Positions 1 to 7,700 of a DNA stretch of 10,604 nucleotides are shown one piece after another (the stretch's first letter is position 1; every line of letters starts with the position of its first letter). This stretch comes from JBCCSZ01 sp039199225. Its GTDB lineage: Bacteria; Bacteroidota; Bacteroidia; Chitinophagales; Saprospiraceae. A program made the translations under genes and the position numbers. The stretch is from the NCBI GenBank assembly GCA_039199225.1, contig JBCCSZ010000276.1, positions 1-10,604 of the forward strand. Reading direction: 5' to 3'. The notes beneath the pieces are model-generated. The model was given only the letters and a program-made list of their open reading frames with translations. It had not been told where the DNA came from and made no database searches.

Positions 1-561
1 ACATTGTTCTGGCTGAATTTTGGTGTACAAGGTATTGTAGTCTACCGCCCGCAGCAATCGGTGCAGTGTGTATTCTTTGGGAGAAGAAAACGTGACAGGA
101 TGCAAGACGACATACCGATGAGCAAGATGGCAAACCGGACTCCGTCGCAGGCTTAGCAACTCCTCTATGCGAATGCCGATGTATTCAAAAGGACGAAGAA
201 ATTGCGGTGCCTTATCGAGTGGATAAATCACAATCACATTCGAGAATTCTGGTGCAGCACATGGCAGTGGCTTTTCGGTAATATTGTATCGACTCAAATG
301 CCTATTCATTTCATAAAAGCCTGTGTGGTTTTTTGCCAGAGCGATGTACAAACATTGATTGTCTCGTCTGAATTCAATCCCTACAATTGCCTTTATCTTT
401 GCAGCTCGACAGGCCCGGATGAAATCAAAGACGCCCGTCGTCGCATTGATGTCTGTCAGCGCCAAAGCCTGTACCCCGCAACGCGCTGCAGTTGCTACGA
501 GTTGCTGAATGCTGAGTGTGCCGTACCGAAGCGAGTAATAAGAGTGACAATTAAGATACAT
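1..561 (-). CDS. dnaE: DNA polymerase III alpha subunit (second DnaE, error-prone type), N-terminal part
   Basis: The first 187 residues are visible; the gene runs off the left edge. DnaE is the replicative-type C-family polymerase, and a copy paired with dinB usually acts in translesion synthesis. The visible part is the PHP domain: CHSYYSLRYGT (5-15) matches the family HxHSxYSxxDG start, ALTDIN (34-39) the TDH motif, GIEF (61-64) the GxEx motif, and HRLLRAVDYNT (167-177) the conserved helix after the PHP core. Several PHP metal ligands are replaced: the first His of HxH is Asn4 and the His of TDH is Ile38. Proofreading by this PHP domain is therefore unlikely. The ATG at 559-561 lies inside the last codons of dinB, overlapping it by 11 bases, so translational coupling is likely. 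I found no stop codon in the frame through position 1. That it is the accessory rather than the main replicative copy is inferred from the dinB neighbour. Confidence 0.9.
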   Translation of the reverse strand, partial: MYLNCHSYYSLRYGTLSIQQLVATAARCGVQALALTDINATTGVFDFIRACRAAKIKAIVGIEFRRDNQCLYIALAKNHTGFYEMNRHLSRYNITEKPLPCAAPEFSNVIVIYPLDKAPQFLRPFEYIGIRIEELLSLRRSPVCHLAHRYVVLHPVTFSSPKEYTLHRLLRAVDYNTLYTKIQPEQC

Positions 562-1714
562 CCGGTAGAAATGCTTGCGCCCGTTGGATGGCCTTTTTAC
601 CAAATCGCTTCCGAATCTTATCCATTGCCTGGCACAAAGCTATCTGTTTGTGGGTATCAGAAAACAAGTCTATTTGTGGATGTCCTTCGACTAGGCCGGA
701 AAGCTTCACGCCCACCAAGCGAATGAGCATGCGCCGCTCATATATTTGATGCAACAAGTGTTTGGCTGTGGCAAGTAAGGTGGCATCGTTGGCACAAAAC
801 GGAATCTTCTTTTGGCGGGTATGGGTATCAAAATTGGCATATCGAATTTTCACCGTGACCACCGAGCAAAGCCGTCGCTCTGCCCTGAGTTGAAAGGCTA
901 ACCCCTCTACCAGATGTACGATTTCTGATATTAGCTGATCAACATTGGTGGTATCACGATGAAATGTCTTCTCGTTGGAAATGCTTTGACGCTGCATATG
1001 CGGAACGATGGGCGATGGATCGTAGCCATTGGCTTTTTTCCAAAGACTGATGCCATTTTTGCCAAGTAGTTGTGCCATCATCTCCTTGGGCATCTGCGCC
1101 AGTGTTTCGATGGTGCGTATTCCAAGTCTGGACAAGACCCGAAAGCTGGCCTGCCCGAGCATTGGTATTTTTTGTACCGACAGTGGATTGAGAAAGGTTT
1201 GTACATTGTCTGCCGGCACACACAATGAGCCGAGTGGCTTGCCTTCACTGGTAGCCATCTTGGCCACCGTCTTGTTGATCGAAAGACCAAAAGACACCGG
1301 CAAGCCGGATTCCTCGACTACTTTTTGCGTCAGTTGTTGGGTCCATTTCAGACAGCCGAAATATTTATCCAGCCCGGTAATGTCCAGATAAAATTCATCG
1401 ATGGATGCCTTTTCAAGCACCGGCGCTTCTTGGGTCAATACCTCCGTTACGAGCTTTGAGCATTTGCTATAATACTCGTAATCACCTTTCAAAATTTTTG
1501 CGCTGGGACAAAGCCGCCGCGCATAACGCATTGGCATACCCGACCGCACGCCATAGCGTCGCGCCTCATAAGAGCAGGAGGCTACAACTGCACGCGCAGA
1601 ATGCCCTCCGATGAGCAAAGGGACATTATTTAATCTTGAATCTTGGAGGCGTTCACAACTAACAAAAAAAGTATCAAGGTCTATGTGTGCAATAGACCGA
1701 TGGTTCCCGTTCAT
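551..1714 (-). CDS. dinB: DNA polymerase IV (Y-family translesion polymerase)
   Basis: Complete protein of 387 residues, within the usual DinB range. It copies damaged DNA with low fidelity. The palm catalytic motif HIDLDTFF (10-17) supplies Asp12, with Phe17 as the steric-gate position. YEARRYGVRSGMP (49-61) is the fingers motif, and SIDE (104-107) gives the second catalytic pair Asp106/Glu107. GLSINKTVAKMAT (143-155) is a conserved palm segment. A helix-hairpin-helix follows at about 180-210 (VQKIPMLG), then the little-finger domain from about 240. QIDLF (347-351) fits the beta-clamp-binding motif QxxLF, placed about 36 residues before the C-terminus rather than at the very end. All catalytic acids are present, so this is an active DinB, not an ImuB-type pseudopolymerase. 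The ATG at 1712-1714 is followed directly by the family start. It is co-directional with, and overlaps, the dnaE gene downstream. Confidence 0.96.
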   Translation of the reverse strand: MNGNHRSIAHIDLDTFFVSCERLQDSRLNNVPLLIGGHSARAVVASCSYEARRYGVRSGMPMRYARRLCPSAKILKGDYEYYSKCSKLVTEVLTQEAPVLEKASIDEFYLDITGLDKYFGCLKWTQQLTQKVVEESGLPVSFGLSINKTVAKMATSEGKPLGSLCVPADNVQTFLNPLSVQKIPMLGQASFRVLSRLGIRTIETLAQMPKEMMAQLLGKNGISLWKKANGYDPSPIVPHMQRQSISNEKTFHRDTTNVDQLISEIVHLVEGLAFQLRAERRLCSVVTVKIRYANFDTHTRQKKIPFCANDATLLATAKHLLHQIYERRMLIRLVGVKLSGLVEGHPQIDLFSDTHKQIALCQAMDKIRKRFGKKAIQRAQAFLPDVS

Positions 1715-1781
1715 CCTTGTTTTCGTCGTTCCAGCATGGTAGGGGAAACCAGGCCGGAGGGTTGAGTATGTTTAATTTTTG

Positions 1782-1800
1782 CCCTTTGAGGAGTAAAGGG
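1782..1800. repeat. Inverted repeat in the dinB leader (CCCTTT-N7-AAAGGG)
   Basis: Perfect 6-base arms (1782-1787 and 1795-1800) flank a 7-base loop. It directly abuts the TTGTCG palindrome at 1801-1815. In the proposed dinB transcript it would lie at or just after the start of the 5' leader. It has no T-run on either strand, so it is not a typical terminator. It could be a second operator half or a leader hairpin; it could also be chance. Confidence 0.4.
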
Positions 1801-1815
1801 TTGTCGCGACGACAA
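1801..1815. promoter_or_regulatory. Palindromic operator candidate upstream of dinB
   Basis: TTGTCG-CGA-CGACAA on the plus strand is a perfect 6+3+6 inverted repeat, 86 bases before the dinB start. Its outer edge overlaps the last base of the candidate -10 element (1815-1820), the classic position for a repressor site. The size and spacing resemble operators of dimeric winged-helix or LexA-like repressors, but I do not recognise it as an established box for this phylum. The repressor is not encoded in the window. Confidence 0.5.
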
Positions 1816-1843
1816 TATAAAACAAATAGTTTTAAATAGTCAA
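1815..1843 (-). promoter_or_regulatory. Candidate dinB-dnaE promoter
   Basis: Read on the minus strand, TTGACT (1838-1843), a 17-base spacer and TTATAT (1815-1820) form a sigma70-like layout. The same stretch also approximates the Bacteroidota -33/-7 pattern (TTTTG, then TATATTG 21 bases later). It lies in AT-rich sequence about 100 bases before the dinB ATG. The remainder of the dinB leader (1715-1781) shows nothing else recognisable. The assignment rests on pattern matching only. Confidence 0.4.
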
Positions 1844-1892
1844 AATAACAATAAAATTTCTGTTTGGAAAGTATTTGAAGGGAGGACCTGCC

Positions 1893-1912
1893 GTTGGTTG
1901 GTTGGCTGGTTG
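1893..1912. repeat. Short GTTG tandem repeat
   Basis: Five tandem 4-base units (GTTG three times, GCTG, GTTG) lie in the intergenic region between the oxidoreductase terminator and the dinB promoter. It is too short and imperfect to be assigned a role, and is recorded only as the remaining visible structure in this gap. Confidence 0.4.
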
Positions 1913-1960
1913 AAGAGGATGGGTGAATCAATTAGCTGAGGAGAAGAATGCTTAGAAATA

Positions 1961-2003
1961 AAAAATTGAAGGGTTCCGGAAAACTATCTTATTTCCGGAA
2001 CCC
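1961..2003 (-). terminator. Rho-independent terminator of the DUF1772-NmrA unit
   Basis: A perfect 12-bp stem, GGGTTCCGGAAA (1971-1982) with TTTCCGGAACCC (1992-2003), encloses a 9-base loop. On the minus strand it is followed by TTCAATTTTTTATTT, the expected U-rich tail. The plus-strand side has no T-run, so the terminator acts on minus-strand transcripts. It begins 12 bases after the stop codon of the NmrA-like gene and separates that unit from dinB. Confidence 0.88.
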
Positions 2004-2015
2004 TCTACAAGCAAC

Positions 2016-2861
2016 TTAATAGATTTGAGATACTTCCTGATTCCATACACCTGAAGCTACCGTACGGTCTACATATGCTTCAAATGTAATCGGTTGGCGA
2101 TGCAGTATTCTTTGGACATCATTGGATACCGTCTGATTTTCAGAATGCCCCAAGACTTCCGTAAACAGATAGCTCAGCAGCCAAATGACGGGCTCGGGAG
2201 CGCCTGCTTGACTCAGCCCCGCTTTGAAAGCTTCCATTGAGATGGGCTGGTATTGGATGGTCCTGCCCAACTTGTGGCTGATGATCTCGGCCACTTCCTC
2301 AAAGGTCAATTTCTTAGGACCTGTTACGGTAACAATTTCACCGTTGAATGCATCATCCAGAAGGACTTTTGTAACCACATCTGCAATGTCTTTCGTGTCG
2401 GTGTATGGAATTTTAGCTTCTGGCATCGGGAGGGCCAAATGGCCAGCCATGATGTAATCCTTGAAAGCACCTTCACTGAAGTTTTGGTTGAACCAAGAAG
2501 CTCTCACGGTTGTGTAATTCAAGCCAGAATTGGCAACGATTTGTTCGCAAGCTTCCGCCTCAACTTCGCCCTTTCCGGAGAGCAATACCATCTTGTCGAT
2601 GCCTGCTTTCAAGGCTTTGTCTGTCAAACTGCTGATGGCATCTCTTGCACCTGGTACTGCCAAATCTGGATAGTACACGACATAGGCTCTGTCCATGTCT
2701 TTCAAGGCAGCATCGTAGGTCTCTGGTTGATCCCAGTCAAAGGCTGGATTTGTTTTTCTACCTACAACTCTTACGTTATGTCCAAGCTGTTTCAAATTTT
2801 CTACTACCAAGCGACCTGTTTTGCCTGTTCCGCCGATGACTACAATATTCTCTGATTTCAT
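2016..2861 (-). CDS. NmrA-family NAD(P)-binding oxidoreductase-like protein
   Basis: Complete protein of 281 residues, typical for the NmrA/atypical short-chain dehydrogenase group. The N-terminal Rossmann motif VVIGGTGKTG (7-16) gives GxxGxxG at Gly10, Gly13 and Gly16. Arg35 after the second strand (RVVGR, 31-35) suggests preference for NADP over NAD. MVLLSGKGE (91-99) is the strand where classical dehydrogenases carry the catalytic Ser; there is no YxxxK motif, so catalysis is uncertain and a sensor or quinone/aldehyde reductase role is possible. TTVRASWFNQNF (117-128) and the EIVTVTGPKKLTFEEVAEIIS segment near 175-195 are typical of this family, the second half forming the substrate lobe. 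It follows the DUF1772 gene by 37 bases on the same strand and is closed by a strong terminator. The substrate cannot be read from the sequence. Confidence 0.88.
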   Translation of the reverse strand: MKSENIVVIGGTGKTGRLVVENLKQLGHNVRVVGRKTNPAFDWDQPETYDAALKDMDRAYVVYYPDLAVPGARDAISSLTDKALKAGIDKMVLLSGKGEVEAEACEQIVANSGLNYTTVRASWFNQNFSEGAFKDYIMAGHLALPMPEAKIPYTDTKDIADVVTKVLLDDAFNGEIVTVTGPKKLTFEEVAEIISHKLGRTIQYQPISMEAFKAGLSQAGAPEPVIWLLSYLFTEVLGHSENQTVSNDVQRILHRQPITFEAYVDRTVASGVWNQEVSQIY

Positions 2862-2898
2862 GTCTTTAAAATTTAAGGTTTATTAATTATTTCAGTAT

Positions 2899-3390
2899 TT
2901 ATTTTGCGTAGATCAACCCCATTAGTAAGAGGGCAAAGGATAAAAGGGAGGTGATGGTTCTCACCCTGTGCCACTGGTTCCATGGCTGTTCAAATTTTTT
3001 GCGAAGCGCTGCCAACTCCGTACTTGTCAGGCTTTCTAAGGTGGCCTTATCCAGTATTTCATTGAGTGGTACGTTTCCAAAAATGGTTACCAATCCGATA
3101 CCGATGAAAAAGAGCAAGGCCGCTAGGAGAAAAAGCCAAAAACTAGTGCTGCTGCTCTTAAATAGATGAGCATTGAAAAATAGCAATAGCGCGGGTGTAA
3201 AAAATACAATCAAGAATTTGCCATTTATGATTGCTCTATTCATGGCCTGAAAAGATTTCAAAAACAATAGATCATCCAGACGACCTATCCCGGGGGTTAC
3301 GGCATTGGACCATGTGAAGCACAAGCCGGCTGTCAGTCCTGTGCATAAGATTCCGAGTAGCAATACGATGAGTTTGAATTGGATTTCCAT
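2899..3390 (-). CDS. DUF1772 (anthrone oxygenase-like) integral membrane protein
   Basis: Complete protein of 163 residues with four predicted membrane helices: about 6-28, 58-77, 84-104 and 145-161. The family hallmarks are visible: an N-terminal helix with GLTAGLCFTWSNAVTPG (18-34), the FQAMNRAIIN segment (47-56), the FGNVPLNEILD motif (104-114) after helix 3, and W-x-W-HRVRT (137-145) before helix 4. Members include fungal anthrone oxygenases and many bacterial proteins of unknown function. In this phylum they often sit next to NmrA-like genes and AraC regulators, which matches here. It probably forms a bicistronic unit with the downstream oxidoreductase. The true substrate is unknown; the name reflects the family only. 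The ATG at 3388-3390 follows an A/T-rich leader without a Shine-Dalgarno site. Confidence 0.85.
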   Translation of the reverse strand: MEIQFKLIVLLLGILCTGLTAGLCFTWSNAVTPGIGRLDDLLFLKSFQAMNRAIINGKFLIVFFTPALLLFFNAHLFKSSSTSFWLFLLAALLFFIGIGLVTIFGNVPLNEILDKATLESLTSTELAALRKKFEQPWNQWHRVRTITSLLSFALLLMGLIYAK

Positions 3391-3447
3391 AATTTTTTAT
3401 TTTTTTAGATGAAGCTTAGACCAATATTTTTGCATGGGTATTCCAGC

Positions 3448-3471
3448 CGACTTTCTCTACTGAAAAAGTCG
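3448..3471. repeat. Inverted repeat in the DUF1772 leader (CGACTTT-N10-AAAGTCG)
   Basis: Perfect 7-base arms (3448-3454 and 3465-3471) flank a 10-base loop, 58 bases before the DUF1772 start. It would lie inside the untranslated leader if the promoter is near 3560-3600. No U-run follows it on either strand. It could be a leader hairpin or a regulator site. Confidence 0.4.
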
Positions 3472-3559
3472 AAGAAATGATGTTTCGAACTGTATGAAAT
3501 TGCTTTTGTGTCGCAACTTTAATCAGATCGTCTAAAGCTTTTTAGTTTCTCTGATTGTG

Positions 3560-3600
3560 ACAATACAAAGATGGGGGCTTGTCAAAAGACATTCTTGACA
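3560..3600 (-). promoter_or_regulatory. Candidate promoter and operator of the DUF1772-NmrA unit
   Basis: An inverted repeat TGTCAA-N9-TTGACA spans 3580-3600 (arms 3580-3585 and 3595-3600). On the minus strand it holds two ATGTC steps nine bases apart, as expected for an AraC-type protein that reads direct repeats. A TTTTG followed 17 bases later by TATTGT (3560-3565) weakly resembles a Bacteroidota promoter. It would leave a leader of roughly 165 bases. The promoter match is poor; the repeat is clear. Confidence 0.35.
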
Positions 3601-3613
3601 TTTGAGGACAACT

Positions 3614-3634
3614 CTTTGGCATTTTAGGCCAAAG
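3614..3634. repeat. Stem-loop just after the AraC-type gene (CTTTGGC-N7-GCCAAAG)
   Basis: Perfect 7-base arms (3614-3620 and 3628-3634) flank a 7-base loop, starting 8 bases beyond the regulator's stop codon. It is in terminator position on the minus strand but is followed by AGTTGTCCTC, not a U-run. It is therefore a weak or factor-dependent terminator, an mRNA-stabilising hairpin, or an operator for the downstream pair. Confidence 0.45.
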
Positions 3635-3642
3635 GGCAAAAA

Positions 3643-4632
3643 CTAGTTGTTTTTTCTGAATTCTGATGGGGTGAGGTTCGTCCACTTTTTGAAGGCACGG
3701 TTAAAGGCACTTTGTTCGGAGAAACCGGTCAGGAAGGCAATCTCTCCTACTGTCTGGGTGTTTTGTCGCAACATCTCTTTTGCGATTCTTTCTTGGGTCT
3801 TTTTGACCAAGTCGCGATACGTAACCCCTGCTTCCGAGAGTCTTCGCGTCAGGGTTCTGTTGCTCATTGCGGTGAGGCTGCCAATGTGGTGGATGCTTGG
3901 GATACCGGTCGGAAGGGCGTCCTTGATGAGTAACTCCACATCGCGGACCAGCTTATTGCCTGGAATTTTAATGCCTTTCGTTTTTTCATCAATCTGTTGT
4001 AGGAGATAACTGTTGATGCTTGCATCGGCTTTGGCGGTCTTTATATTTAAATCTACCGTTTTGTAGCTTATGGCGTATTGTGGCTGGTTGAACAATACAG
4101 GGCATTGAAAAGCCGCATCGAAGCTGCTCAAGTCCTTGGGCTTGCCGTGCTTAAAACTCACTTGGACGGGAGCAATATCCTTTTCAGACATTGCCTGCAA
4201 GACGACCACCGTGGCAGACAGGCTGGCCTCTGTCGACAATTCCATCCCTCTCCGGTGGGCCTCTCTGTTGAGAATGACACGCGAAAGGTATTTGTCCTCT
4301 ATAACTTGCCAAACAAAGGTGTTGGAGAGCAGTTTGAAGTAGCGTTCGCTGCGCTCGAAAATTTCGCCCACTCGCGAGCAGGTGCGCCACGAAAGCCCCA
4401 AAACACCGTAATCGTCTATCTTCATTTGTTGACCAACCCGAACACCAAAGCCAGGGCCGAGTCTATCGTCAAGCAATTCATGGGCGGTTAAAAACTCATC
4501 TGCAGAAATGAACTCCAATTGCTCTGCCTCTTGCATGGAAGTCGGCCAATCCATAAAATCTTCCCTGGACATCCCCTCGGATATCGCCCAATTGAGCATT
4601 TTTAGATACAGATTTATAGAAAAGTATTTCAC
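3643..4632 (-). CDS. AraC-family transcriptional regulator with PF12625-type ligand-binding domain
   Basis: Protein of 329 residues. The N-terminal part (about 5-200) resembles the arabinose-binding-like domain of the OruR/ArgR-type AraC proteins, with the LGPGFGVRVGQQM segment (58-70) and YGVLGLSWRTCSRVGEIF (75-92) as landmarks. The C-terminal two-helix-turn-helix DNA-binding domain spans about 230-327. The first HTH is around IGSLTAMSNRTLTRRLSEAG (250-269). The second carries the family signature IAFLTGFSEQSAFNRAFKKW (298-317), followed by TPSEFR (321-326). The chosen start is a GTG (4630-4632), because the conserved first helix INLYLKMLNWA would be lost if the in-frame ATG at 4597-4599 were used. 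The ATG alternative, preceded by an A-rich leader, remains possible. It lies directly upstream of the DUF1772-NmrA pair on the same strand, so I infer that it controls them. The ligand is unknown. Confidence 0.92.
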   Translation of the reverse strand: MKYFSINLYLKMLNWAISEGMSREDFMDWPTSMQEAEQLEFISADEFLTAHELLDDRLGPGFGVRVGQQMKIDDYGVLGLSWRTCSRVGEIFERSERYFKLLSNTFVWQVIEDKYLSRVILNREAHRRGMELSTEASLSATVVVLQAMSEKDIAPVQVSFKHGKPKDLSSFDAAFQCPVLFNQPQYAISYKTVDLNIKTAKADASINSYLLQQIDEKTKGIKIPGNKLVRDVELLIKDALPTGIPSIHHIGSLTAMSNRTLTRRLSEAGVTYRDLVKKTQERIAKEMLRQNTQTVGEIAFLTGFSEQSAFNRAFKKWTNLTPSEFRKNN

Positions 4633-4706
4633 TTACGGTGTTTTTTGGCTGATTTTCAATATAAACTTTTTTGTATCAACGGATACGATCGGTTTGGACT
4701 ATTTTC

Positions 4707-7700
4707 CTATCGAATAAAAAATCCTACGCCAAACTTGAGCAAGGCCACTTCCTCCTCCGAACGGGCAATCGTCATGACCAGGTTGAAGCTTTTCATGTTG
4801 TAGGGAATCAGATAAGCGCCACCACCATAGGCATTGTGGAAGGTATTGGAATTTTCGCCTTCCAGATAGGTTCTTCCAACATCATAAAAACCAAAGATGC
4901 CCCAGTAAAAAGGAGCCACGCGGGTTTGAATACGACCTATGTGCCAACGCAATTCTGAATTGAAATAAGTAGCTGTATTCCCACTGAACCGATTTTTGCG
5001 ATAGCCCCGCAAATGGCTGGTCTGTCCCAGAAAACTCTGATAGTAAAAGGGGGCCGCCCCGTAGGAATGGCTGACACCTCCCTTCAGCGAAAGGGTCAAA
5101 GGCATTTTGGCTCCCAGACTCCAAAAGGAAGAAAGGTCCGCCTGTACCCGTCCACCAATCTCCCAATCGACATTCGAATTCAAAAAGGTATAGTCTGTCA
5201 ATACAAAGTGTACCCCTTTGGTAGGAAAGGTCGGGCTGTCCCGAAAATCCAGGTCGAGGCGCATGCGAGGGCCGACCAGGGTGGTCTCAATGTCGTCCGG
5301 AAATAGATCGTAAACGCTTTCTCCATTTTCTGTTCGAGCATCTGGCCGAACATCGTGGTACTCTGCCATCATCTCCACGGAGAAAACCGACTTCTTCCAA
5401 AACATCCGACTCAAGCCCATGTTGACCTTCGCCGAAACCATCTCGTTGTTGTAATAATCCAATCGATTCAAGCTGTCGCTGATGACCAGCTCGTTGCCGA
5501 GTCCAAAAAATTGCGGAAACAAGAAGTCGGGCTTACCGGCACTCAGTCCGGCACTCAAATCCCATTTTCCAAATACATGGCGGAAGTCAGCCGACGTTCC
5601 CAGATTGAACTTCCCGCGCGATGTTGCCTGAAAATTCCAATTGTAGCGACTGCCAAATCCCGGCTTGTTGAATTTTTGATTCTCGGTTTGGCCCCCAAAG
5701 AAAAACATGAAACCATCGTCGACATTGTAGGCGATAAAAGGGACCACCAGGTAATGGTTGTCTCTGTAGAAGCCATCCATTTTAAAATTGATTTCCTCTG
5801 GTATCTTCACCAGCTTTCCTTCCTGGCCCAGCTGCAATGTATCCTTTTCCTTGTAGTCGTAAACCTTTGTCTTTTTACCGCCCCCTTTTACGATAGAAGC
5901 ATCTTGTATCTCGTCTGTGCCATTGCCTCCAATGATTCGTACCAATATGCTTTTTCGGGCAGCCCCCTCTATGTAGTACTTGTCGGCACCACCCAGGCCG
6001 AATAGTTGAATCTCTCGGGTTTCTGATTTTTTGCAAATGCGCTTTTTCAACAAATCCCCTCTTTCGCCGTTTTTCTTCAGCTTGTACATGGCGACTTCTA
6101 CGTCTCCATTCGGCAGTCGCTTCACTTCAAATTGCTCTAATTTATTACTGCCAATGAAATGGACTTTACGGCTCAATAATTTGTAGTAGGAGCGCATCAA
6201 ATCCTGCATTTTGTCCCGGCGTATTTTCAACACCTTTTCAATTTCAGGACCATCAAAAGCATACACTTCTTCTGGCAGATTGCGCACACTTGCTTCGATC
6301 ACTTCATCCGTCATCAGCTTTTGAAAAGACTTGGTCGCAGCCAGCAAGTCTTCCAACGTGTAAGTGACCAAATGTTGGCGATCCATATTCCGGCTCTTGA
6401 AGTTGAGGCTTTTCAGTCCGCGATAGGTTTTTCGGAAGCGATACATATCCCGGCTGATCATCGGAAAGTCCAGTACGCGAAACAAACCGTCCATTCGCGT
6501 CAATGCCTTATCCCGATCTTTGGCAAATGGATAGAAAGTCATTTTCTTTTTGTCGCCATATCCCAACCAACTCCAATTTTTACCATGCCGGTCCCAGTCT
6601 GCCACCCACATATCGAACAGGCGAGCCTGAAGGTAAGCAGGTAGGTCCATCTGATGGTCGTGGTCCTTGTAGAGCATTTTGTTCATCTTAGCCGTAGAGG
6701 TGACTTTGTCCGCATTGCGGTAAATCTTTCGGCCCGGCTTTCTACTTTTGGGACGTCTTTCCAGCCAGCCCAACATGCCCTTGAACTCCTCCCGGTAGGG
6801 TCCCAATCGAGGATGGTCTGGCAACACAAACAGCTTTCCTTCCGGATTCGGAATGTCGGCCTCTTTCATCAAGCCATTGAGAATTTTCACAGCATATGGA
6901 TGCTGACTAGAGGTGATGTCTTTAAAGATGTCTCCGACCAATCCGGAGGCCAAGTCTTTACCTTTTTTCTGTGTGGGGTCCTTATTCACTGATCGAAAAG
7001 CAAACACCTGTCCATCTCCGGATTTGAAACGCACCGAGCGGGTTTGTGCAGCACCGCCTTTGGCATAGGCCGTTAGTCCGCCACAGGTAGTATCCAGATC
7101 GAGATAGGGAATCTGATCCACAACCGTTGTCCAAGCTTTGCGATAATGCCGTCCGATGAACAAGCGATGTGGAAATCCCTTTTTGTATTCTTTGCCAGCG
7201 ATGGCAGAGGTCTTCCCCATTTGCACGGTCGACTCAACCGCTGATGGATACAACAAATTTTTGCAGGGCAGAAATTGCTCATTGGCCGGTGTTTGGTCTT
7301 TTTCAGATGCCGGTTTACAAGGGCTGCTGTACAAGTTCCGCTGATGTGCCTCAAGGAACGCACTTTGCTTTTCTCTTTGTTCGTGTACCAGCATATCGAC
7401 CTGCCCATCATCGAAAAAGCGAAGTTGAACAATACCGGATGCCGGATGGCGGTATTTGGAAAATTCCCCCTTAGCCGATGGTAGCTTTTTTGCAGCCGAA
7501 CCACTTGTGATGTGGTAGTTGTCCTCCCGACTGTTCACTTGGATATCGTACTCATGCCCCGATACATAAATGAGGCCATGAAAGCGTTCCAGCAGGCTTT
7601 CAAATCGGCCAGAATAGGTATCCATTCCCTGGCAAGATAGGTCTTTGTAGTTCCCTATGTTTTGATGATAGGCTGCCATAAACGTCCCGACAACAGGCGG

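Noticed and set aside
202..726. Plus-strand open frame of 174 residues
   Set aside because: It lies antisense to dnaE and dinB, both of which match known families, and its translation shows no recognisable motif.
551..1714. Possible ImuB (inactive Y-family) identity for the polymerase
   Set aside because: All catalytic acids of DinB are present (Asp12, Asp106, Glu107), unlike ImuB.
1893..1912. GTTG microsatellite as a phase-variation tract
   Set aside because: It has only five units with one mismatch and is not within a coding frame or a clear promoter spacer.
1674..1931. Minus-strand open frame of 85 residues upstream of dinB
   Set aside because: It overlaps the dinB start and the promoter/operator region, and has no family resemblance.
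2253..2855. Plus-strand open frame of 200 residues
   Set aside because: It is antisense to the well-supported NmrA-like gene and resembles no known protein.
4673..4686. Small hairpin GTATC-N4-GATAC between the fusion gene and the AraC gene
   Set aside because: The arms are only 5 bases and no T-run follows on either strand, so it is not supported as a terminator.
5355..6005. Plus-strand open frame of 216 residues
   Set aside because: It is antisense to the Omp85 barrel coding region; its composition looks like a shadow frame.
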